The notes under the pieces: model-generated
Told to the model about the DNA's origin: nothing
Databases searched by the model: none
The model's input: only the letters and a program-made list of their open reading frames with translations
In this document: piece after piece, positions 16,317 to 26,239 of the stretch
How the letters are laid out: each line of letters begins with the position of its first letter
Position numbering within the stretch: position 1 is the first letter of the stretch
DNA from: MPNP01 sp026710155
Lineage (GTDB): Bacteria; Pseudomonadota; Alphaproteobacteria; Rhodobacterales; Rhodobacteraceae
Direction: 5' to 3'
Assembly (NCBI GenBank): GCA_965200885.1
Contig: OZ241737.1
Span: 2,294,001-2,358,000, forward strand
DNA: 64,000 nt
Program-made: the position numbers and the translations under genes

Positions 16317-17315
16317 ATGGAAAAAAACAAGGCACTGGATGCTGCGATAAGCCAAATTGAAAGGAATTTTGGCAAGGGTTCGATTATGAAACTCGGCCAG
16401 GATAACACCTCCCAAGAGATTGAATCAACATCAACAGGATCTCTTGGTCTTGATATAGCCCTTGGAATAGGTGGCTTGCCCAAGGGTAGAATCATTGAAA
16501 TTTACGGTCCAGAAGCCTCGGGCAAGACCACACTTACCCTGCAGGTCATTGCCGAGGAACAGAAAAAGGGAGGAATTGCAGCATTTGTCGATGCGGAACA
16601 CGCCCTTGATCCTGTCTATGCCAAAAAATTGGGTGTTGATATTGATGAATTGCTGATTTCACAACCTGATACTGGGGAACAGGCGCTGGAAATCACCGAT
16701 ACCCTCATCCGTTCGGGTGCCGTATCGATCGTTGTTGTTGACTCCGTTGCCGCCTTGACGCCAAAATCAGAATTGGAAGGGGAAATGGGTGATTCACAGG
16801 TGGGCGTCCAAGCTCGACTGATGAGCCAGGCCATGAGAAAGTTGACTGGTTCGATCAATCGCTCGAATTGCATGGTTATTTTCATCAACCAGATCAGAAT
16901 GAAAATAGGTGTTATGTTTGGCTCACCCGAAACAACAACTGGTGGCAATGCGCTTAAATTCTATTCCTCGGTACGTCTTGATATCAGGAGAATCGGTGCC
17001 ATCAAGGTCAGAGATGAAGTTATTGGAAGTTCCACCCGTGTAAAAGTGGTGAAGAACAAATTGGCTCCTCCATTCAAGCAGGTGGAATTTGATATTCTCT
17101 ATGGTGAAGGTATATCCAAGGGTGGTGAAATAATTGATCTTGGAGTCAAGCATGATATTATCGAGAAGTCAGGGTCATGGTTTTCATACAAGGATGAAAG
17201 AATGGCACAGGGAAGAGCCAATGCTGTAAATTTCCTGAAGGAATATCCCGAAATATCAGATGAGATAGAAAATCAAGTCAGAGAGATCTCTGGACTGAAA
17301 ACTGAATCTGAATAA
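16317..17315 (+). CDS. recA: Recombinase A
   Basis: The 332-residue protein drives strand exchange and LexA cleavage. Walker A is GPEASGKTTL near residue 62, Walker B is VVVDSVAAL near residue 140, the L2-adjacent motif is FINQIRMKIGVMFG and the RecA signature ALKFYSSVRLDIRR follows. It is slightly short at the acidic C-terminus compared with many RecA proteins. The order recA-alaS is common in alphaproteobacteria. No clear SOS box was identified upstream. Confidence 0.98.
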   Translation: MEKNKALDAAISQIERNFGKGSIMKLGQDNTSQEIESTSTGSLGLDIALGIGGLPKGRIIEIYGPEASGKTTLTLQVIAEEQKKGGIAAFVDAEHALDPVYAKKLGVDIDELLISQPDTGEQALEITDTLIRSGAVSIVVVDSVAALTPKSELEGEMGDSQVGVQARLMSQAMRKLTGSINRSNCMVIFINQIRMKIGVMFGSPETTTGGNALKFYSSVRLDIRRIGAIKVRDEVIGSSTRVKVVKNKLAPPFKQVEFDILYGEGISKGGEIIDLGVKHDIIEKSGSWFSYKDERMAQGRANAVNFLKEYPEISDEIENQVREISGLKTESE

Positions 17316-17405
17316 TGTTTAAGCACTTGGCTCGGATATTCCGTACCGATGCAGATGACACTTACTTTCCTGACTTGCCTTTGTATTCGGTGATATTCAA
17401 ATAAG

Positions 17406-20114
17406 ATGACTAGTTTAAGCGACATTCGGACAAAATTTCTTTCCTATTTTGAAAGTACTGGACATCAAGTGGTTACCAGTTCGCCGCTAGTTCCCAGAAA
17501 CGATGCCACCTTGATGTTTACTAATTCTGGCATGGTCCAATTCAAGAACATTTTCACCGGTTTGGAAAAAAGGGACTATGCCAAGGCTGTCACCAGTCAA
17601 AAGTGTGTTCGGGCAGGCGGCAAACACAATGATCTTGACAATGTCGGCTACACGGCTCGGCACCATACCTTTTTCGAAATGCTGGGTAATTTCTCATTTG
17701 GTGAATATTTCAAGGAACAAGCCATATATTATTCCTGGGATCTCATTGTCAGGGAATTGGGGTTGTCCAGGGACAGGCTTCTATGTACCGTCTATCATGA
17801 CGATGAGGAGGCCATAACCTATTGGAAAAAGATTGCTGGATTCACTGACGATAAAATTATCCAGATAGCCACATCCGACAACTTTTGGTCAATGGGCAAT
17901 ACTGGTCCCTGCGGACCTTGTTCGGAAATATTCTATGATTACGGGGAAGGGGTTTCCGGTGGTCCTCCAGGTTCTCCCGATGAGGATGGTGACAGATTCT
18001 TGGAAATATGGAATTTGGTCTTCATGCAATTCGAGAAGGATGATGAGGGTAATCTTACTCCGCTACCAAAACCCTGTATTGATACGGGAATGGGATTGGA
18101 GAGGATAGGATCGGTTCTTCAGGGGAAAACGGACAATTATGAAACTGACCTGTTCAGAAAACTGATTGAAGCATCGGCTGCCATCACTTGTACCGATCCC
18201 GATGGTGATGGAAATGTGCATCACAGGGTCATTGCCGATCACCTTAGGGCCGTTTCCTTTCTTATTGCCGAAGGAGTCCTGCCGTCAAACGAGGGCAGGG
18301 GTTATGTTCTGCGAAGAATTCTCAGAAGAGCCGTTCGTCATGTTCATTTGCTTGGATATCAGGAAACATTGATCAATTTGCTGGTTCCACATCTTGTTCA
18401 TGAGATGGGTGCTGCCTTTCCGGAGCTGAGACAATCCGAGGCTATGATTATCGAGACCATAAAGGGTGAGGAAGAAAGATTTCGAAAAACATTGGATAGG
18501 GGTTTGAGGCTTCTTTCTTCTGAATTGAGCAAACTTGATACCGGCAAGTTGTTCCCTGGACAAACAGCATTCAAACTTTACGACACCTACGGTTTTCCAC
18601 TTGACCTGACCCAGGATGCTCTCCGGGAAAGGGGTCTGAAGGTAGATGAGGCAGGTTTTGAAGCCGAAATGGCAAAGCAAAAGGAACAAGCTAGGTTGAG
18701 TTGGGTCGGTTCCGGTGAAATTGGTGACAACAAGATCTGGTATGAAATCCTCGATAAATGTGGTCCCACCGAGTTTCTAGGCTATGAAATGGAGCAGACC
18801 GAAGGACAGATTCTTGCCATAACCAACGGTTCAGATCTTTTAAGCAAAGCAGTCAAGGGGCACAGGGTACAGATAATTACTAACCAAACTCCCTTCTATG
18901 CAGAGTCTGGTGGTCAGGTTGGTGATAAGGGCTTTATCAAGACTGAAGCAGGTTTGGCAAAAGTTCTTGATACCAGAAACCATCTCGGTATGGTCTTTCA
19001 TTATACGGAAATAGCAAAAGGTGAAATCGAAGTTGAAACAATCGCCAAGCTGGAAATAGATACCCGAAATCGGAAGGCCATAATGAGCAATCATTCGGCC
19101 ACCCACCTGTTGAATGAAGCATTGCGGGAAGTTCTGGGAGATCATGTTGTTCAGAAAGGTTCCCTTAACGATGAAAACCGGTTGCGCTTTGACTTTTCAC
19201 ATAATCACCCGCTCCAGCTGGAGAATCTATTCAGAATAGAAGAAATCGTGAATCATTACATCTGGCAGAATTCTCCAGTTACTACATCACTGATGAGTTT
19301 GGATGAAGCACTGGAGTTGGGGTCACAGGCCTTGTTTGGTGAAAAATATGATGATGAGGTCAGAGTGGTTTCCATGGGCCAATCGCCCGGTTCGGGCAAG
19401 GGAAGGGATCAATCCACCTTTTCGATTGAACTTTGTGGGGGTACCCATGTTGATTCCACGGGTGAAATCGGTCTTTTTGTAACGACCGGGGAATCTTCCA
19501 TTTCGGCTGGGGTAAGAAGAATTGAAGCCATCACGGGAGAAACCGCCCGCAAATATCTGGCTAAACATGACATGTTCATGGCTGAAATTTCATTGGGTCT
19601 CAAGGTCCAACCTGACCAGGCTGTTGATCGTGTTCTGCAACTTCAAAGTGAACGGAACAATCTGAAGAAGGAAAATGAACGATTAAAGCGTGAATTGCTT
19701 ACGAGTCGTCAAGTCGGACCAGATAGCGATAATTGCCTTCAAGCACAATCTGGTATAAGCAATCCCAATCACCACACAGGAAAAACAGGAACAGGAGAAG
19801 ACAATTTCCTGATTCGCATATTCGATTCCGTATCTCCCAAGGATTTGCCTATATTAATGGATGAGGAAAAGAATCGAATGGGGCAAGGCATCATCGTTTT
19901 ATTGGCTGTTTTCGATAGTAAAAGTTCTGTTGCGGTTGGTGTTACCAAAAGCCTCGAAGAAAAATATTCCGCCGTAGATATAGTAAGAAAAATAGTTCCC
20001 CTTCTTGGAGGTAAAGGGGGTGGTGGAAGAATTGACTTTGCCCGGGGTGGGGGATCAAGGGTTGAAAATCTGGATAAGCTAGTACCTGAAATTGAAAAAG
20101 TAATAGGAGGTTAG
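17406..20114 (+). CDS. alaS: Alanyl-tRNA synthetase
   Basis: The 902-residue class II synthetase charges tRNA-Ala. In order it shows the catalytic domain (FTNSGMVQFKNIFTG, GNFSFGEYFKEQAI, NFWSMGNTGPCGPCSE), the tRNA-recognition part with NEGRGYVLRRILRRAVRH, the editing domain (SNHSATHLLNEALR and CGGTHVDSTGEIG, with the zinc His/Cys residues) and the C-terminal oligomerisation/DHHA1 region ending GGKGGGGRIDFARGGG. Length is typical. It starts 90 bp after recA and is separated from the next gene by one base. Confidence 0.98.
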   Translation: MTSLSDIRTKFLSYFESTGHQVVTSSPLVPRNDATLMFTNSGMVQFKNIFTGLEKRDYAKAVTSQKCVRAGGKHNDLDNVGYTARHHTFFEMLGNFSFGEYFKEQAIYYSWDLIVRELGLSRDRLLCTVYHDDEEAITYWKKIAGFTDDKIIQIATSDNFWSMGNTGPCGPCSEIFYDYGEGVSGGPPGSPDEDGDRFLEIWNLVFMQFEKDDEGNLTPLPKPCIDTGMGLERIGSVLQGKTDNYETDLFRKLIEASAAITCTDPDGDGNVHHRVIADHLRAVSFLIAEGVLPSNEGRGYVLRRILRRAVRHVHLLGYQETLINLLVPHLVHEMGAAFPELRQSEAMIIETIKGEEERFRKTLDRGLRLLSSELSKLDTGKLFPGQTAFKLYDTYGFPLDLTQDALRERGLKVDEAGFEAEMAKQKEQARLSWVGSGEIGDNKIWYEILDKCGPTEFLGYEMEQTEGQILAITNGSDLLSKAVKGHRVQIITNQTPFYAESGGQVGDKGFIKTEAGLAKVLDTRNHLGMVFHYTEIAKGEIEVETIAKLEIDTRNRKAIMSNHSATHLLNEALREVLGDHVVQKGSLNDENRLRFDFSHNHPLQLENLFRIEEIVNHYIWQNSPVTTSLMSLDEALELGSQALFGEKYDDEVRVVSMGQSPGSGKGRDQSTFSIELCGGTHVDSTGEIGLFVTTGESSISAGVRRIEAITGETARKYLAKHDMFMAEISLGLKVQPDQAVDRVLQLQSERNNLKKENERLKRELLTSRQVGPDSDNCLQAQSGISNPNHHTGKTGTGEDNFLIRIFDSVSPKDLPILMDEEKNRMGQGIIVLLAVFDSKSSVAVGVTKSLEEKYSAVDIVRKIVPLLGGKGGGGRIDFARGGGSRVENLDKLVPEIEKVIGG

Positions 20115-20115
20115 A

Positions 20116-20400
20116 ATGAAAGGATATTGGATTGCGCGGGTTGATGTAAGCGACCCTGAAGGCTATGGCGAATATGCCAAGATAGCGACCCAAGCCGTAG
20201 AGGAATTTGGTGGCAGATTTCTGGCCCGGGGAGGGAAGTTTCTATCCAAGGAGGGAACGAATCGCCAAAGAAATGTAATTGTAGAGTTTCCCAGTCTGGA
20301 AAGTGCAAACAACTGTTATAATTCCGCTACTTACAAACGTGCCTTGGCGATAGCTCATAAATCGGCTGAACGTGAATTTATAATTCTTGAAGGTGCATGA
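20116..20400 (+). CDS. DUF1330 small protein
   Basis: The 94-residue protein fits the DUF1330 dimeric alpha/beta-barrel family: GYWIARVDVSDPEGYGEYAK at the N-terminus, GGRFLARGGKF in the middle and VIVEFPSLESANNCYNS towards the end. The biochemical role of the family is unclear. The ATG is one base after the alaS stop and GGAGG ends alaS, so the two are probably translated from one transcript. Confidence 0.85.
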   Translation: MKGYWIARVDVSDPEGYGEYAKIATQAVEEFGGRFLARGGKFLSKEGTNRQRNVIVEFPSLESANNCYNSATYKRALAIAHKSAEREFIILEGA

Positions 20401-20497
20401 TCAAAGAATTTTGAATATTCATTGGAAATATTTTGTTTGTAATTGAAAGCCAAGATATATAATTTATTCCCATCAATTTTTTACTATGGAGAAACTT

Positions 20498-20785
20498 ATG
20501 AAAATCAATGCAAAATCAGTTGCCGTTGCCAGTGCTGTAGCAGCAGCTTTTGTGGCCTACGCCGTACCCGGCGTCGCCGACGAAAAGGAAAAGTGTTACG
20601 GTATTTCGCTTGCCGGTCAAAATGACTGTGCTGCTGGCCCGGGTACGACCTGTTCCGGATCCTCAACAGTCGATTACCAGGGCAATGCATGGACTCTGGT
20701 ACCCGCAGGTACTTGTACCACCATGGAACTTCCGGGTGATCGTATGGGATCGCTTGAGCCATTGGAACGGGATCTTCCTTCTTAA
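20498..20785 (+). CDS. bufA1: Bufferin precursor BufA1 (DUF2282), copper-binding periplasmic RiPP
   Basis: The 95-residue precursor has a Sec-type leader (VAVASAVAAAFVAYAVPGVA) followed by KEKCYGISLAGQNDCAAG, then a third and a fourth core cysteine (GTTCSGSS and VPAGTCTTM), the four-cysteine pattern of bufferins. In known members, the MNIO enzyme BufB with BufC converts core cysteines into thiooxazole-type groups, and the exported peptide buffers excess copper. I chose the ATG at 20498 because GGAG lies six bases upstream; an in-frame ATG at 20486 precedes that site. It leads an operon with bufB, bufC and a DoxX gene. Confidence 0.9.
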   Translation: MKINAKSVAVASAVAAAFVAYAVPGVADEKEKCYGISLAGQNDCAAGPGTTCSGSSTVDYQGNAWTLVPAGTCTTMELPGDRMGSLEPLERDLPS

Positions 20786-20820
20786 AATAATTATGAAGTA
20801 CAGGATTCAGGAATCTTGCC

Positions 20821-21690
20821 ATGGCAAATTTACATGACCTTGAATCCTGTACTCTCCCCCCAAGACCCGGAGTAGGCTTCAAGAGCCAGCATTTTGAGGG
20901 AATCATCAAGCATCCGGGCGATGTGTCCTGGTTTGAAATCCATGCAGAAAATTATATGGGCGATGGTGGAAGGCCAATTGCCCAACTCAAGAAATTACGT
21001 GAAAATTTTCCTATTTCCTGTCACGGCGTAGGTTTGTCCATTGGTGGTGAAGATCCTTTGGATATTGATCATCTCAAACGCTTGCAAAACCTTGTTTCAT
21101 GGCTTGAACCTGCCGTGTTCTCGGAACATCTGGCTTGGTCAACCCACGAGGGAAGCTATTTCAATGATCTTCTTCCCCTTCCATATAATGACACCACAAT
21201 CGCATGCGTCTCGGAACATATTGATCAGGTTCATGATGCTTTGCAAAGGCCGATGCTTTTGGAAAACCCCTCAAACTATCTGGAATTTGAAGAAAGCACC
21301 TACAGTGAAATTGACTTCATCAAGGAGATTGCCAAAAGAACCGGCTGTTTTCTGCTCCTTGATGTCAACAATGTTTATGTATCATCTGAAAACAGAAACT
21401 TCGATCCCTACGGGTATTTGGATGACTATCCCTTGGACCTTGTCAGGGAGATTCATCTGGGTGGACATGAATTGGAACAAATGGAAAATGGTCCCGACCT
21501 GCTGATAGACAATCATGCTTCGGAAGTTATCGATCCCGTTTGGGTATTATATGAATATCTGATTTCCAAAACAGGTCCACTTCCAACCTTGATCGAATGG
21601 GATAATGATATTCCCAATTGGGAAAAACTCTCTTCTGAAGCTACCAAGGCAAACTGTATCTTAGCCGAGTTATCATCGAAAGCAGCATGA
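20821..21690 (+). CDS. bufB: MNIO-family RiPP-modifying oxidase BufB (DUF692)
   Basis: The 289-residue TIM-barrel enzyme is a multinuclear non-heme iron oxidase of the DUF692 family. Motifs include GVGFKSQHFEGI, WFEIHAENYMGDGG, ISCHGVGLSIGGEDPLD, FSEHLAWS, MLLENPSNYLEF, LLDVNNVYVSS and EIHLGGHE, whose His, Glu and Asp residues supply iron ligands. It acts in the cytosol on the BufA1 precursor together with BufC. It is 35 bp after bufA1, and its stop overlaps the bufC start. Confidence 0.93.
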   Translation: MANLHDLESCTLPPRPGVGFKSQHFEGIIKHPGDVSWFEIHAENYMGDGGRPIAQLKKLRENFPISCHGVGLSIGGEDPLDIDHLKRLQNLVSWLEPAVFSEHLAWSTHEGSYFNDLLPLPYNDTTIACVSEHIDQVHDALQRPMLLENPSNYLEFEESTYSEIDFIKEIAKRTGCFLLLDVNNVYVSSENRNFDPYGYLDDYPLDLVREIHLGGHELEQMENGPDLLIDNHASEVIDPVWVLYEYLISKTGPLPTLIEWDNDIPNWEKLSSEATKANCILAELSSKAA

Positions 21691-22442
21691 AACCTTTTAA
21701 CGGGGAATTCATAGAGGCTCTTCTGAAGCCTGACAAACCCGTTCCTTCCAGGTTGATAATACCCCATGACAAAATCGATCGTAGGTTTTCGGTTTATCGC
21801 AACAATGTCGTTGCCAGCTTGATTGAGGGTTTGGAAGTCTCCTTTCCGGTCATTCGAAAATTGGTTGGGAATGAATTCTTCAAGGCCATGGCAGGGCTTT
21901 ATGTTAGGGAGTATCCACCTAGTTCACCCCTAATGATGTTTTACGGGAAGGAAATGCCCGAGTTTCTTTTGAAATTTCCCCCGGTGCAACATCTTGCCTA
22001 CCTGCCAGATGTTGCCAAACTGGAAATTGAATTGAGGGAATCTTATCATTCCGGTGATCCGAAGCCAATTGATTCCAAGTTTTTTGAAGATCTTGACCCG
22101 GAAGAACAACTCAAGACCCGTCTGGAATTTAGCCCCGCAACCAGATTGTTTTATTCCAAACATCCTGCAGCAAGTATTTGGGAGGCAAATAAAAAAGATG
22201 GGCCAGCACCCCAAGCCGGTGAAGAATATGTTTTGGTTGTTCGACCTGATTTTGACCCTTATCCAGTCATAACAAACCGCGGAGCCTACCATTTTGTAAG
22301 ACACCTGATGGAGGGACAGAATATTGGACTTGCCTGTGAGAAAACACTATTCCATTCGGAAGAATTTCATTTTGATTTGGCAGATTTGTTTCGGCTTCTT
22401 CTTACAACGAATTCCATAAGTAATGTTGTAAGCAATGATTAA
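21687..22442 (+). CDS. bufC: BufC-like partner protein (DUF2063, RiPP recognition)
   Basis: The 251-residue protein has the DUF2063 start (FNGEFIEALLKPDKPVP, then RFSVYRNNVVASLIEGLEVSFPVIRKLVG) and YVREYPPSSPLMMFYG, typical of the partner of DUF692 enzymes, which presents the precursor to BufB. An ATGA overlap with bufB indicates tight coupling. Length is normal and the frame is intact. No catalytic residues are expected. Confidence 0.9.
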   Translation: MKPFNGEFIEALLKPDKPVPSRLIIPHDKIDRRFSVYRNNVVASLIEGLEVSFPVIRKLVGNEFFKAMAGLYVREYPPSSPLMMFYGKEMPEFLLKFPPVQHLAYLPDVAKLEIELRESYHSGDPKPIDSKFFEDLDPEEQLKTRLEFSPATRLFYSKHPAASIWEANKKDGPAPQAGEEYVLVVRPDFDPYPVITNRGAYHFVRHLMEGQNIGLACEKTLFHSEEFHFDLADLFRLLLTTNSISNVVSND

Positions 22443-22502
22443 ATCGGTTAATAGTTAGCAATATCAATTTGAAAGTTAAGGCTTTACCGTAGAGGGGATG
22501 TT

Positions 22503-23057
22503 ATGGCACTTGTTAGATTTGTGAATTGTGTTTTTGCCTGGATTGAGGAAAAAACTTCAGATTGGTTTTTATCATCCCTGGCAAGGCTTTACTTTGCAGG
22601 TATCCTTCTTGTCTATTATTTTAAATCGGCTCTAACCAAGTTTGGTGATGGATTATTTTCTTTCAGTGCCGGTGCTTACGTACAGATATTCCCCAAAACC
22701 ATGGAAAGTGTGGGATACAATGAAACTGAACTTGGTTTTTTCTATGATCTGGTGGTATTTCTTGGAACCTATGCTGAAATAATTCTACCCTTGCTCATCG
22801 TTGTTGGTCTGTTGACCAAATTTGCAGCAGTAGGAATGATTGGATTTGTTATCGTCCAGAGCATTGTTGATATCACTGGCCATGGATTGTCCGGCAAGAG
22901 TGTCGGTGGTTGGTTTGATGGTCCTCCCGATGCGATCATTTTTGACCAAAGGGCATTATGGGTCTTTCTATTGATTGTGATTTTCCTGAAAGGGGCAGGG
23001 CCGATTTCTGTAGACCGGATGCTGGTCAAATGGAATATTTTACCTAAGAATTTTTAA
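22503..23057 (+). CDS. DoxX-family membrane protein of the bufferin operon
   Basis: The 184-residue protein has four predicted membrane spans (LARLYFAGILLVYYF, a span around residues 85-105 including EIILPLLIVVGLL, AAVGMIGFVIVQSIVD, and WVFLLIVIFLKGAG). DoxX proteins are common last members of bufferin loci and may serve redox or quinone-linked steps, but this is not settled. AGAGG lies a few bases before the ATG. It follows bufC by 60 bp. Confidence 0.82.
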   Translation: MALVRFVNCVFAWIEEKTSDWFLSSLARLYFAGILLVYYFKSALTKFGDGLFSFSAGAYVQIFPKTMESVGYNETELGFFYDLVVFLGTYAEIILPLLIVVGLLTKFAAVGMIGFVIVQSIVDITGHGLSGKSVGGWFDGPPDAIIFDQRALWVFLLIVIFLKGAGPISVDRMLVKWNILPKNF

Positions 23058-23819
23058 TGACCCAGATATAAAATTACCAATACTACCTACCTCCTTGTTT
23101 ACTTGCCATTCTTAAGGCTAGTGCACTGTCCAATACTAGTGCCCATTTTGCAAAGGCACTTTCCTTTATTTAGCGGTAGTCAAGATAATATTAGTGTGAG
23201 TTTTTTATCTGTATCATTGCACAAGGGTAACTTCTTCCAACCATGAAGATTATGCGACGGTCTTTTCATTTCGTTTGAATTCCTCATTCACCCATTTTTG
23301 TTCATTTTGCTTGTGTTGAAAGTACTTGTTAACTTTCTTTACCGATCCATGAAACCTAAACAAATTCATCAGAAGGATTGAACCCCTCAAGGTAATTCTC
23401 TACTCTGCAGTAATTTCTGTTTCAGGGAAATGGTAACGTTACAATCCTGATAGGTAATCATACCAATGCAACTAATTAAAGACTCATAGCCTCTAACCAA
23501 CTACCTGTAAAATTTGGACCCCCAGAATCATCGCAATTGGAAACTGTTACAGGGTTAAACTTCAATTAGAAAAGGGTATCAAAAACTATATGATTATGAT
23601 TGGTCTATCGATTATTAATTAGTATTAGTAAATTTGTTACCACGAAGAAAAGTATTAATCCAAGTCATATATCTCTGACTCTTAGTCTGGAAAAAGCAAA
23701 AACATCATCAAAATTTATCGTAATGGGTTCCTCTGGTCAATCTTGATACATGAGTTACACTACTCAACAATAACCTCCAATGAGGATTAGATTACATTTT
23801 GGGAGTGTAGTCATCAGGC
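23058..23819. other. 762-bp AT-rich gene-free stretch
   Basis: No recognisable gene or RNA lies here. The only coding-like segment is a 39-codon minus-strand ORF at 23250-23369, rich in Lys, Asn and Gln and without a ribosome binding site. There is no clear hairpin with a T tail after the DoxX gene. Confidence 0.5.
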
Positions 23820-25301
23820 TCATATTGGGTGGTTTGAACGGTTGGTTCCTGAATTGCTTTCATTTGGGGTTTTGCCTTCAACCTTGTCTGCCTCTTCAAT
23901 GACAGCTTCAGTCACCAGTGGGGCTGCAAGTAACATGTGCTTTTTTGAAAGATCAGGATCAGGAATAATAAGTCCCATCCTGGAAAATGTTGACAAGTGT
24001 TTTTCGACAAGATTCTCCTGATTAGTTTCCTTAAGAAACTTTTTCAAATTTTCCTCCAGATATGAAATCGGCAATAGAGGTGCAAGTTTGAAATAAGAAT
24101 GAACCTTTCGCAGGGAAGGAATGGTATTTTCTATCTTGACTTGATTAAAAATCATTTCAGTGCCATGCTTGCGTACATAAGTGGCAAGACTGGGAATGCC
24201 GAATTGCCAATTGCCGATACCCTCCTGCCAGACAAACCCGGTATGCAACAACTTCTCCTCGGCTTCCAATCTGTCAATGGCATGTGCCATCTTATGGATG
24301 GTTGCCTCGAATTCATATGCAGATGGTTTTCCTTCCTCACCAATTCGAAAAACCATCTCAGTCACTGGAACCAACATTCCTTCGCTTTCCAACTCCTTGA
24401 TACGGTTAAAATAGAGTTCGTTGCGTGATTGGTCCACAGTTTTACGAGCCTCTTTGACCTCTTCATCACCGACATGGGTTACGCCTTTTCGGACCAGTAC
24501 ATCCCAGAGTGCGCTTCCCCAATGCTGGATGAAATAGGGATAACCCTGGGTCTTACTGAGAATGGCTACCTTTGCATTGCCATCGAAAGTTATATTTTTG
24601 CCGAAGGGCTCAATCAAGGCATGGCTTGTGTCCTCCCATGAAAGCAGGCCTATGTTCCAAGACCTCATTCTTTCAATAAAGGTGGCTTTGGAACGGCGCA
24701 ATACCGATTTAAGATCAGGGGTCCCTGCAATTACCAGGAGGATGGGTTTGTCCTGGGCTGCTACCTGGGCAGCATCATAGAAGATACGGCCAACCTCAGG
24801 TGGCATGTCATGGGCCTCGTCTATTAGGATAGCAAGTCCCTTGTTTGAAGCATCTGTCAACAAGTTTGTCAGAAATAGGGTATTTTCTATAGGGGTATTT
24901 TCTGATTTCCTTTTGTATTCTAAATTGACGGAGCCTAATTGCCCAGTTGGATCCTTGACTTCTCCCCCAATCGTTAATTCATGGGACCTTTTGTTGGAGT
25001 TTATTTGATTGGTCAGGGCTTTTACAATGCTATCCACAGATTCAAAATGTTGCTTAGCAAGTCTGAATACTGGCAACCCTTTCTCTTTGGCCTCCTTGAT
25101 AATCCAGCCCAGCAAGGCAGTTTTGCCACAGCCTCTTGGTCCTATCAAGGCAATGGCAGTAGGATTTTTTTCCATCTTGCCAGTTTTTACAAGTCGTCTA
25201 TCAACCTCGATTTTAAGATCATCCCTTCCTGCCAACACTGGAGGAAGTGCGCCATAGCCAGGATTGAATGGGTTATTATAAACGCGAATGGGCATATACA
25301 T
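23820..25301 (-). CDS. Lone AAA-family ATPase (AAA16/ORC-like), function unknown
   Basis: About 493 residues. NNPFNPGYGALPPVLAGRDDL is the lead typical of ATPases that have a grip region before the P-loop. Walker A is IGPRGCGKTALLGW near residue 55 and Walker B is LAILIDEAHDMP near residue 165, with VIAGTPDLKS as sensor 1. A winged-helix-like part follows, then a helical C-terminal half without a recognised effector. It resembles the ATPase of 13.6 kb only in the N-terminal design. It stands alone in AT-rich DNA beside an ankyrin pseudogene. GGAG lies just upstream of ATGs at 25301 and 25295. Its role cannot be assigned. Confidence 0.7.
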   Translation of the reverse strand: MYMPIRVYNNPFNPGYGALPPVLAGRDDLKIEVDRRLVKTGKMEKNPTAIALIGPRGCGKTALLGWIIKEAKEKGLPVFRLAKQHFESVDSIVKALTNQINSNKRSHELTIGGEVKDPTGQLGSVNLEYKRKSENTPIENTLFLTNLLTDASNKGLAILIDEAHDMPPEVGRIFYDAAQVAAQDKPILLVIAGTPDLKSVLRRSKATFIERMRSWNIGLLSWEDTSHALIEPFGKNITFDGNAKVAILSKTQGYPYFIQHWGSALWDVLVRKGVTHVGDEEVKEARKTVDQSRNELYFNRIKELESEGMLVPVTEMVFRIGEEGKPSAYEFEATIHKMAHAIDRLEAEEKLLHTGFVWQEGIGNWQFGIPSLATYVRKHGTEMIFNQVKIENTIPSLRKVHSYFKLAPLLPISYLEENLKKFLKETNQENLVEKHLSTFSRMGLIIPDPDLSKKHMLLAAPLVTEAVIEEADKVEGKTPNESNSGTNRSNHPI

Positions 25302-25695
25302 GTTCTCCAATCAGTATAAGATTACACATAAACGAGGAAACGAGATATTCAAGAATTTTAGCTTACCTGATGTTAGGTTAATTTTGGAGAATAAATCATG
25401 CAAAGTTATCTGATACGAATCATCCTTTTCAAATTTCAAAAGTTGAACCATCATTAATCATTAGCCCGTTTCATTACTTGCTGTCTCCTTGATGATTGTA
25501 GATTTTGCATGGCCTTGATCTGGCCAGATACATATTTTTAGCTGAAAAGGATGTAAGGGTATGTGGAGTTCCAACTTCCATATTTGACTGCCATCCTTCC
25601 GGGGAATCCCGGATACCATTCCGTGAAAATAAAACCTTGTCGTTTTCGGTGGAATTCTTAATCATGGATGAATGTGGAAATCAGGGAAGAAACGC
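25302..25695. other. Gene-free stretch upstream of the ATPase
   Basis: No supported gene lies between the ATPase start and the ankyrin pseudogene. A 64-codon plus-strand ORF near the right end has no recognisable features. The promoter of the ATPase is probably here but no clear motif was found. Confidence 0.4.
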
Positions 25696-26239
25696 ATGAA
25701 ACCATATAAAATCATGCTGGCTTGTATTCTGCCCTTTCTAGCAGGAAATGGTACGTAATCAATGGCTCAGGCACTATAATGTTACGGATGGCTGTCTGTG
25801 CCCTTTTAACGCCACTCCAACCGACATTGCCAGATGCCTACAGGACGGCGTCGATATTGATGCCAGGCCAACGGATGGTTTGATACCTCTGCACTATGCA
25901 TCTATGGAAGGTGCGAACGACCTTGTTGAATTTTTGATTGACCTGAATGCAAATATCGAGGCAATGGATTGGGCTGCCATAAGATGAAAACATCAAGCCA
26001 TTGATAGGCTTGTTGAACTGGGTGTCGATATAAATGCCCGGGATGACTTGGAGCAAACACCCCTCCACATGATTGCCATCGAAGGTACGCCTGAACTTGC
26101 CGAACTTCTGGTATCATTGGGGAGCGATATACGGGCAGTGGATGACTAGGGGTACATTCCATTTGACTACTTGGAGAGGAATGTCATGATTACAACTTCG
26201 GATAATGTCAGGAAAGTGTTGCGGGAAGGTAAATACTGA
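25696..26239 (+). pseudogene. Secreted ankyrin-repeat protein, inactivated by stops and a frameshift
   Basis: A signal-peptide start (KPYKIMLACILPFLAG) in one frame is followed at once by a stop. The body lies in another frame and shows ankyrin units: DGLIPLHYASMEGANDLVEF, then DINARDDLEQTPLHMIAIEG and a shorter third. In-frame stops at 25985-25987 and 26147-26149 break it before a natural end at 26237-26239. At least three lesions make it a clear pseudogene. Its units resemble those at the end of the ATPase at 13.6 kb, which may reflect a shared source. Confidence 0.8.

Noticed and set aside
23250..23369. 39-codon Lys/Asn/Gln-rich minus-strand ORF in the gene-poor stretch
   Set aside because: There is no ribosome binding site, no recognisable motif and the composition matches the local AT richness.
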